The position numbers and the translations under genes are program-made. From assembly GCA_020722645.1 (NCBI GenBank), contig DYKL01000002.1, positions 1 through 11,812 on the forward strand: a stretch of 11,812 nt of DNA, given 5' to 3'. This document shows positions 6,795-11,812 of this stretch, one piece after another (positions within the stretch are counted from its first letter, which is position 1; every line of letters begins with the position of its first letter). The notes below the pieces were generated by a model. That model was not told the origin of the DNA and made no database searches. It saw only the letters and a list, made by a program, of their open reading frames with translations. This DNA is from Acetofilamentum sp. Its GTDB lineage: Bacteria > Bacteroidota > Bacteroidia > Bacteroidales > JAFGUD01.

Positions 6795-8974
6795 TGTGTT
6801 TTGTAAAAAACCGGAATTCCTTCGTAAGTTATACCTTGTAACACCAAAACGTAAAATTCTAAATTTTTATTTAATGGAATTTCAATTTTATGTGCGTAAT
6901 TGTTGATTTTTATGTCAGGCATCCAGCAATATGTTTGATAAAAGCCATTGCTTTTGTTTTCCAAAAAATCTTCATTTGAAGAAATTCCTGCTATTTTGCC
7001 GTAAAGTTCGCCCCAGATAATGTTGTAACCTTGTTTAGTGTAAATTGCTATTACTCCATTAGCGCCTCTTTGTCCATAAATAGAAGCTATTGATGAGCTT
7101 TTAATTATTTCAACTCTTTCAACATCATTTATATTCATATTTGCAACTGCATTAATATCAACAGGTGTATTATCAATTAAATATAGTGGGTTATTTGATA
7201 AATTGATTGAATTAATACCTCTTAATATTGAGTTTTCTCCGTTTTGAACAAACCCCGGAACTCTACTTGAAAGAGCATCTAAAACGTTTGTATATGTTGA
7301 GCTTATTGTTTCATCAAAATATATAATCTGGTCTGCCTGACTATGAATTGATTTGTTATTTTGGTTATAAGGTTTTTCTTCCTTGTATATTTTAGGTTTT
7401 GCATAAGAATAATCATAATTAGCCGAATTAAAATATATATCAGCAGTATCATAATTATCAAGAAATATAATCAAGTGCTTTTTATCGTTTTTTGTTCGTG
7501 CTTCTAATAAAAATTCTATGCTGTCAGGATAATTTAAGTTTTCAAATCTGAAAAAACCTTTTTCATCTGTCTTTGTATAAAAAATATCGTTGAATGAATT
7601 TAAAATCGTAAGACTAACATTAACGCTTTTTGCCGGTAATTTTTCCAAAATATTACTTACTCTTCCGGATATTTGTATTTCATTGGTTTTTGTATATAAA
7701 CTGTCTTTATTACAATTTATGAAATATTTTATTTCGGGTTCTGTTAATAAAATATTATTAATTTGTTGGTTGCTGTCTATATTGTAATAGTTATGATTGT
7801 TTGTCGGAATTCCAGAGTAAAAACTAAAGTAATCTTGAATATTTATAAAATCAGTGGAATCATTGCTCAGACTTAATGACAAATTTGCACCTTCTGAAAT
7901 ATTCGATTCGATTGAAAGAAACAAAGTGTCTTTTGCAATAAAGTAATTAAATTCTATAGGGAAATCATTTTTTTGTTGATTGTAAATGCTTCTTTGATAA
8001 ACTATTTCATTATGAAAATCAAATACAAATATATTTAGCAATCCATTGCTTAAATTATTTTTGTCGATAATTATTTCGTTGTTTTTGAAGGTATTAAAAC
8101 TTTGTTCATAAATAATTTTGTTTGTATCAAAAATTTTGAAAAAGTATGTGTTTGATGTTGTGTCATTTGATTGTGGCTTTGTAGAATTAATTATAAATTC
8201 GAATTGTTTTGAGTTTTCGTAAAAATTTACTGAAAAATCAGAAAGATTTGTTTTTTTTATTTTTAAATTTTTCGTTTTTCTGTTTTCTGTCTTGATTTTT
8301 ATCGTATAATTTTCTTTTTCTTTTGGATTTAATAAAAAATTTGTAATTCCCGAATTATCTGATTTGAATGATAAATTCGACTTTTTATGATTTACTTTTA
8401 TTTTGATGCTATGTTTAAATGGATTGGTGCTGATAATAAATTCGTTATCAAGATTTGCAGCAATAACAGTATTATTAATATTATGCCTGATTATGTTTTT
8501 TTTAGATAATCGTTGTTCTTTTTTATGAAGCTTTATGAAATTTTTGCTGAAATAAATATTTTTACTTTCTATAAATAATATTTTTGTAAAATAATAATTA
8601 CTTGATAAATTTTTCATTGCATCTGTAAATGCTCTTAACTGATAATAACCTTTTTGCAGTGTGTCAGGTAAGAAAATTTTTCCGTAACAAATTCCATTAG
8701 TGTTGATATATTTTTGAACAAAAACAATTTTTTTTTCAGGACTAATAAGTTCAACATAAATAATTTCAGCGGTTGAATCTGTTTTATTTTCAAAAACGTC
8801 GAATAAGTATGCTTTAAACCAAATAAAATCATTAGTTGAGTAATAATTTCGGTCAGTATGTATATAAATTTCTTCTGAAGAACAAGAATTTCCATTGCTA
8901 ATATTTGAGTTTTTTTGAGCAAAAATGCCTGAAATATTAATAAAAACAAGATATAATAATATGATTTTTTTCAT
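6776..8974 (-). CDS. Secreted MG2-like/CarboxypepD-reg/TonB-plug domain protein without beta-barrel
   Basis: This 732-residue exported protein has a signal peptide (MKKIILLYLVFINISGIFAQ). Residues 33-137 (EEIYIHTDRNYYSTNDFIWFK through the FLPDTLQKGYYQLRAFTD region) look like an alpha-2-macroglobulin MG2 domain. A divergent middle part, probably more beta-sandwich domains, follows. At about 432-507 is a carboxypeptidase-regulatory-like domain (ISGRVSNILEKLPAKSVNVSL, TDEKGFFRFENL). At about 560-650 is a TonB-receptor plug (NVLDALSSRVPGF, ILRGINS, NPLYLIDNTPVD, VERVEIIKSSSIASIYGQRG, ANGVIAIYTKQG). Only about 80 residues follow, far too few for the 22-strand barrel of a TonB-dependent transporter, so it cannot be a conventional importer. 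Similar plug proteins without barrels occur in Bacteroidota, with unclear roles. It is divergent from asnS and lies 36 bp before the LRR gene on the same strand. Only a poor -7 candidate (8991-8998) is seen upstream. Confidence 0.8.
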   Translation of the reverse strand: MKKIILLYLVFINISGIFAQKNSNISNGNSCSSEEIYIHTDRNYYSTNDFIWFKAYLFDVFENKTDSTAEIIYVELISPEKKIVFVQKYINTNGICYGKIFLPDTLQKGYYQLRAFTDAMKNLSSNYYFTKILFIESKNIYFSKNFIKLHKKEQRLSKKNIIRHNINNTVIAANLDNEFIISTNPFKHSIKIKVNHKKSNLSFKSDNSGITNFLLNPKEKENYTIKIKTENRKTKNLKIKKTNLSDFSVNFYENSKQFEFIINSTKPQSNDTTSNTYFFKIFDTNKIIYEQSFNTFKNNEIIIDKNNLSNGLLNIFVFDFHNEIVYQRSIYNQQKNDFPIEFNYFIAKDTLFLSIESNISEGANLSLSLSNDSTDFINIQDYFSFYSGIPTNNHNYYNIDSNQQINNILLTEPEIKYFINCNKDSLYTKTNEIQISGRVSNILEKLPAKSVNVSLTILNSFNDIFYTKTDEKGFFRFENLNYPDSIEFLLEARTKNDKKHLIIFLDNYDTADIYFNSANYDYSYAKPKIYKEEKPYNQNNKSIHSQADQIIYFDETISSTYTNVLDALSSRVPGFVQNGENSILRGINSINLSNNPLYLIDNTPVDINAVANMNINDVERVEIIKSSSIASIYGQRGANGVIAIYTKQGYNIIWGELYGKIAGISSNEDFLENKSNGFYQTYCWMPDIKINNYAHKIEIPLNKNLEFYVLVLQGITYEGIPVFYKTHLKYNK

Positions 8975-9022
8975 TAGTTTAATTATTCAACAAATCTGTA
9001 AGTAAAAATAATAAATATTTTA

Positions 9023-9030
9023 TAATTTTG
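9023..9030 (+). promoter_or_regulatory. Candidate -7 element for asnS
   Basis: TAATTTTG matches the Bacteroidota -7 consensus TAnnTTTG exactly, 35 bases before the asnS ATG. No clear TTTG box is present 17-19 bases upstream. The 90-bp spacer is shared with the divergent plug-domain gene. Confidence 0.35.
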
Positions 9031-9064
9031 CAAATTCATAAGGATAATTATAAAAAAATTGAAA

Positions 9065-10588
9065 ATGATTTACATCTCAGAACTAAAGGAATACGAAGGT
9101 AAAGAAATCGACCTTAAAGGTTGGGTAATCAACAGCCGAAGCAGTAAAGGAATTGAGTTTTTAGTTTTACGCGACGGAACCGGTTTTTTGCAATGTGTGG
9201 TTGATGAACAAACCGCAGGACAAGAAGCTTACGAAACAGCCTGCAAATTAACTCAGGAAAGTTCGGTTGAAATGTCAGGTAAAGTTGTAAAAGATGACCG
9301 TCAAATTGGCGGATATGAATTACAAGTAACAAAGTTAAAAATACTTCATCTGAATAATGATAATTATCCGATTTCCAATAAATCTCACGGTGTTGAATTT
9401 TTAATGAACAACAGACATCTTTGGCTACGTTCAAAAAGACAGTGGGCAATTATGAGGGTTAGGAACAACATAATTTATGCAATTCATAATTTTTTCCAAA
9501 AACAAGGTTTTGTTCAAATGGATGCCCCAATTTTTACGGGAAATGCAGTTGAAGGAACAACTACGCTTTTTGCAACCGAATTTTATGACAGACCGGCATA
9601 TTTAACGCAAAGTGGTCAGTTATACGGCGAAGCAATGGCTATGGCTATGGGACGAATCTACACTTTCGGTCCAACTTTCAGAGCCGAAAAATCCAAAACC
9701 AGAAGACATTTGTCGGAGTTTTGGATGATTGAACCTGAAATGGCTTTTTTTGATAACGAAATGAACATGGATTTAATAGAAAATTTTATTAAATCAGTTG
9801 TTGATGAAGTGATGCAAAAATCAAAATATGAACTAGAAATTCTCGAAAGAAATACAGAAATTTTAAAAACAGTTGTTTCTGATAGATTTCCGCGTATTAC
9901 TTACGACGAAGCTGTTGATATTTTGCACGGAAAAAAACCGGTTAATGGTATTACTTCTATTGAATTATTGGAAAAAGACAAAATGGAATTAGAAGAAAAA
10001 ATCAATCAGATAAAAATTGAAATTGAGGAACGCGAAAATCTTATTGCTGATACAAATTTAAAACAATCAAAACGTAATTTTATTATAAACAAATTAGATG
10101 TTTTGAAAAACGATTTGAAAGATTTAGAAGAAAAATTATCGCATATACCTGAATATCTTAAATCTGCTAAGGAGTTTCGATACGGTGATGATTTTGGTGG
10201 TGCTGATGAAACTGTTCTAACAAGAATGTTTTCTCTGCCTATTATGGTATTTAATTGGCCTAAAGAAGTTAAGGCTTTTTATATGAAAAGAGATGAGAAA
10301 AATGATAATTTGGTCAAAGGAGTTGATGTGCTTGCTCCCGAAGGTTTTGGCGAAATAGTCGGCGGAAGTCAGAGAGAAACTGATTTGGACGTTTTAATTC
10401 AAAGAATAAAAGAACACAATCTGCCAATGGAAGTATTCAGTTGGTATCTTGATTTAAGAAAATTCGGTTCTGTTCCTCATTCTGGTTTTGGTTTAGGATT
10501 AGAACGTTTTGTTTCATGGATTACCAACACAAAACATATACGTGAGACAATTCCATTCCCTAGAATGTATGGACGTTTGAACCCTTAA
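9065..10588 (+). CDS. asnS: Asparagine--tRNA ligase with a coiled-coil insertion
   Basis: Class IIb aminoacyl-tRNA synthetase that attaches asparagine to tRNA-Asn. Residues 1 to about 100 form the OB-fold anticodon-binding domain (DLKGWVINSRSSKGIEFLVLRDG). Motif 2 is FRAEKSKTRRHLSEFWMIEPEMAF (205-228); WMIEPEMAF is characteristic of AsnRS rather than AspRS. GEIVGGSQRE is at 429-438 and motif 3 GFGLGLER at 474-481. The end, HIRETIPFPRMYGRLNP, resembles the Bacillus-type enzyme (about 430 residues). This protein has 507 residues because about 80 extra residues (289-369) sit between TYDEAVDILH and the GDDFGGADE segment; they are rich in E, K, L and I with heptad spacing. I chose ATG 9065; the frame also allows TTG at 9059, which adds two residues but is not needed. 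It is probably transcribed alone, ending at the terminator at 10745-10786. Confidence 0.93.
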   Translation: MIYISELKEYEGKEIDLKGWVINSRSSKGIEFLVLRDGTGFLQCVVDEQTAGQEAYETACKLTQESSVEMSGKVVKDDRQIGGYELQVTKLKILHLNNDNYPISNKSHGVEFLMNNRHLWLRSKRQWAIMRVRNNIIYAIHNFFQKQGFVQMDAPIFTGNAVEGTTTLFATEFYDRPAYLTQSGQLYGEAMAMAMGRIYTFGPTFRAEKSKTRRHLSEFWMIEPEMAFFDNEMNMDLIENFIKSVVDEVMQKSKYELEILERNTEILKTVVSDRFPRITYDEAVDILHGKKPVNGITSIELLEKDKMELEEKINQIKIEIEERENLIADTNLKQSKRNFIINKLDVLKNDLKDLEEKLSHIPEYLKSAKEFRYGDDFGGADETVLTRMFSLPIMVFNWPKEVKAFYMKRDEKNDNLVKGVDVLAPEGFGEIVGGSQRETDLDVLIQRIKEHNLPMEVFSWYLDLRKFGSVPHSGFGLGLERFVSWITNTKHIRETIPFPRMYGRLNP

Positions 10589-10600
10589 TTTTTTGTTTAT

Positions 10601-10730
10601 ACCTTAAATCCGTAAGTCTATACTTATATATCTGAAATTCAGTAAGGTGAAAACACCTGACTGGTGCAAACTACATGTTGCAGGTGTTTTTACCTGCAAC
10701 CACTTACGAAAAAACGTGCGGATTTAAGGT
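10601..10730. repeat. 130-bp nested inverted-repeat element (MITE-like or structured RNA)
   Basis: ACCTTAAATCCG (10601-10612) is exactly complementary to CGGATTTAAGGT (10719-10730). A second pair, CGTAAGT (10611-10617, sharing two bases with the first arm) and ACTTACG (10702-10708), lies just inside. Within are two small hairpins: AGGTG/CACCT around AAAA (10645-10658) and GTTGCAGGT/ACCTGCAAC around a 6-base loop (10677-10700). The trinucleotide TAT flanks both ends (10598-10600 and 10731-10733) and could be a short target duplication, but the area is AT-rich. No ORF is inside. The terminal inverted repeats suggest a small non-autonomous mobile element; a transcribed structured 3' UTR of asnS is the alternative. 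Confidence 0.6.
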
Positions 10731-10744
10731 TATATATAAAAAAT

Positions 10745-10786
10745 AAAGTCTTTTTGTCCTGCATTCTTGGATAAAAAGGCTTTTTT
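10745..10786 (+). terminator. Rho-independent terminator downstream of asnS
   Basis: AAAGTCTTTTTGTCC (10745-10759) pairs along its full length with GGATAAAAAGGCTTT (10769-10783), allowing two G-U wobbles on the plus-strand RNA. The loop is 9 bases, and the stem runs into six T residues (10781-10786). It is on the correct strand to end asnS transcription, about 160 bases after the stop, with the inverted-repeat element in between. Confidence 0.75.
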
Positions 10787-10790
10787 GTCC

Positions 10791-10819
10791 TTTGAATCAA
10801 CTTTGTGGCAAAATTTTTG
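10791..10819 (+). promoter_or_regulatory. Candidate promoter for the MetH-like gene
   Basis: TTTG (10791-10794), a 17-bp spacer and AATTTTTG (10812-10819) fit TTTG-N17-19-TAnnTTTG with one mismatch in the -7 box. It lies immediately after the asnS terminator and 28 bases before the ATG at 10848, as expected for an independently transcribed gene. Confidence 0.4.
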
Positions 10820-10847
10820 TGAGGTATGACAAATAAAACAAAATGTA

Positions 10848-11732
10848 ATGAAAACGCTTATTTCTGAAAAATTAGAGCAAACAAAATTAATACTGATAGG
10901 TAGTCTAAAATCAAGTATTGAAAAATATTCGCTAAAACAAAGAGATTACACTTCTGACCGTTTTAAATCAGTATCTGTTGATTTAACAGGTTTTAATGAT
11001 ATTTTAAATTTTACAAAACCTCAAATTATTGGTGAAATACACGAAAGATTTTTAAAATCGGGTGTTGATATTGTTTCAACCAACACTAATCAGTCTAACA
11101 GATTTTTTTTAGAGAAGTATCAATTAAATGATATTTCTTACGAACTGAATTTAGCTGCCGCAAAAATTGCAAGAGACAAAGTATCCAAATATACTTCAAT
11201 AACAAGAACAAAACCAAGATATGTTGCCGGTACTATAGCTTGTTTACCCGAAAATATATCTGCTAAAACACAACAAAATTATTTTTCCGAACAATTCAAA
11301 GCATTGTTTGCTGCAAAAGTTGATTTAATATTGTTTGATAAATTTTCAAATACCGTAAGTTTAAATGCTGCTTTGAGTTCGTTGAATGAAATTCTGGTCA
11401 AAAGAGAAAAAACCGGAGAAGTTATTCTGGTTATAGACAATGTTTCAATGAAAAATTGGTTATTTGATAAAAGTTTGATGAATCAATATCAGGCAATTGA
11501 AGTAGCAGCAGCTGGTTTTTATGAATTTGATGAATCATCCTATAAAGAATTAAGAGAAAAGTCGCCATATAAAACAATCGGGTATTTAAAAACAAGCGAG
11601 CAAGAAGAAGATAACTATGTTGTTTACAAATCAAAATCAGTCTTAGATAAAAATCTAATTGATATTGTTGCTTTTGATTTTGTTTATCAGACATTAAGTT
11701 TAGAAGAAATTTTGGAAGTAATAAATAAATAA
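10848..11732 (+). CDS. Homocysteine S-methyltransferase-like domain protein lacking the zinc cysteines
   Basis: The 294 residues follow the N-terminal homocysteine-binding barrel of cobalamin-dependent methionine synthase: RDYTSDRFKSVSVDLTGFND (32-51), FTKPQIIGEIHERFLKSGVDI (55-75), YELNLAAAKIARD (98-110), KPRYVAGTI (122-130) and VDLILFDKFSNTVSLNAAL (158-176). Canonical motifs are replaced: DGAMGT by IGSLKSS (17-23), ETNTF by STNTN (77-81), GPTN by ACLPEN (131-136), and the zinc-binding GGCCGT by AFDFVYQT (275-282). The only cysteine is C132, whereas the active enzymes use three zinc-ligating cysteines. The frame is intact from start to stop, so it looks like a maintained non-catalytic relative rather than a fresh pseudogene. 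No signal peptide is present; it is probably cytoplasmic. The folate- and cobalamin-binding parts of methionine synthase are absent. A role in folding, regulation or binding is inference only. Confidence 0.72.
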   Translation: MKTLISEKLEQTKLILIGSLKSSIEKYSLKQRDYTSDRFKSVSVDLTGFNDILNFTKPQIIGEIHERFLKSGVDIVSTNTNQSNRFFLEKYQLNDISYELNLAAAKIARDKVSKYTSITRTKPRYVAGTIACLPENISAKTQQNYFSEQFKALFAAKVDLILFDKFSNTVSLNAALSSLNEILVKREKTGEVILVIDNVSMKNWLFDKSLMNQYQAIEVAAAGFYEFDESSYKELREKSPYKTIGYLKTSEQEEDNYVVYKSKSVLDKNLIDIVAFDFVYQTLSLEEILEVINK

Positions 11733-11772
11733 CTATTACGAAATAACTTGTTTGTTTGATATTTTTAATAAC

Positions 11773-11796
11773 CACATAGACACATAGTTCACATAG
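11773..11796. repeat. Triplicated CACATAG direct repeat
   Basis: CACATAG occurs at 11773-11779, 11781-11787 and 11790-11796, separated by 1 and 2 bases, in the 80-bp noncoding tail after the MetH-like gene. I have an impression of similar CACATAG-type strings in intergenic regions of other Bacteroidota, but cannot verify this here. The unit count and spacing rule out a CRISPR array. The repeat may continue beyond the window edge. Confidence 0.55.
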
Positions 11797-11812
11797 ATTA
11801 TGAGTAATATGT

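Noticed and set aside
8635..8949. 104-residue minus-strand frame overlapping the plug gene
   Set aside because: It is a shifted frame inside the signal peptide and MG2 coding region, which has clear domain similarity in the other frame.
9059..9064. TTG start for asnS
   Set aside because: It adds only two residues (MK) before an ATG that begins a family-typical N-terminus, so ATG 9065 is preferred.
9129..9449. 106-residue open frame on the minus strand
   Set aside because: It is antisense to the asnS anticodon-binding domain and has no features of a protein family.
10601..10730. Integron attC site or CRISPR leader
   Set aside because: The palindromes lack the RYYYAAC/GTTRRRY core boxes of attC, no integrase or gene cassette is present, and there are no regularly spaced repeats.
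11431..11775. 114-residue open frame on the minus strand
   Set aside because: It is antisense to the 3' part of the MetH-like gene, whose own homology is clear; the translation is low-complexity and unrecognisable.
11773..11796. CRISPR array
   Set aside because: The repeats are 7 bases with 1-2 base gaps, and no cas genes are present.

Overview
The window is AT-rich, densely packed chromosomal DNA that looks like it comes from a member of the Bacteroidota. Four things suggest this. Two proteins carry signal peptides ending in the FAQ pattern common in that phylum. One protein joins a macroglobulin-like (MG2) domain to a TonB-receptor plug. Several gene starts lack a Shine-Dalgarno sequence. 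Several intergenic spaces carry octamers matching the Bacteroidota -7 promoter element TAnnTTTG. No rRNA, tRNA, CRISPR array, transposase or phage gene was seen.

Layout: a DUF6765-type protein lies at the left edge on the minus strand (34-762). Next is a minus-strand pair, dxs followed by a PHP-family histidinol-phosphatase-like gene, only 2 bp apart (899-3660). A radical SAM/SPASM gene diverges from dxs on the plus strand (3707-4708) across a 46-bp spacer holding a perfect palindrome and two facing promoter-like motifs. It meets tadA tail to tail with a 1-bp gap. tadA, ruvC and a secreted leucine-rich-repeat protein form a tight minus-strand operon, read LRR to ruvC to tadA (4710-6739). Upstream of it is a large secreted MG2/plug protein (6776-8974). 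From about 9 kb the strand switches to plus: asnS (9065-10588), a 259-bp spacer with a nested inverted-repeat element and a clear rho-independent terminator, then a protein resembling the homocysteine-binding domain of methionine synthase but without its zinc cysteines (10848-11732). A triplicated CACATAG repeat lies at the right edge.

Most of the content is housekeeping: isoprenoid precursor synthesis (Dxs), Holliday-junction resolution (RuvC), tRNA A34-to-I editing (TadA), Asn-tRNA charging (AsnRS) and possibly histidine synthesis (PHP phosphatase). These share operons for co-expression rather than forming one pathway. The unusual parts are the zinc-less MetH-like protein, an extra coiled-coil of about 80 residues inside AsnRS, the 130-bp palindromic element after asnS with two competing folds, and a plug-domain protein with no beta-barrel. 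I found no convincing multi-gene novel system. The functional ideas attached to these four items are inference.
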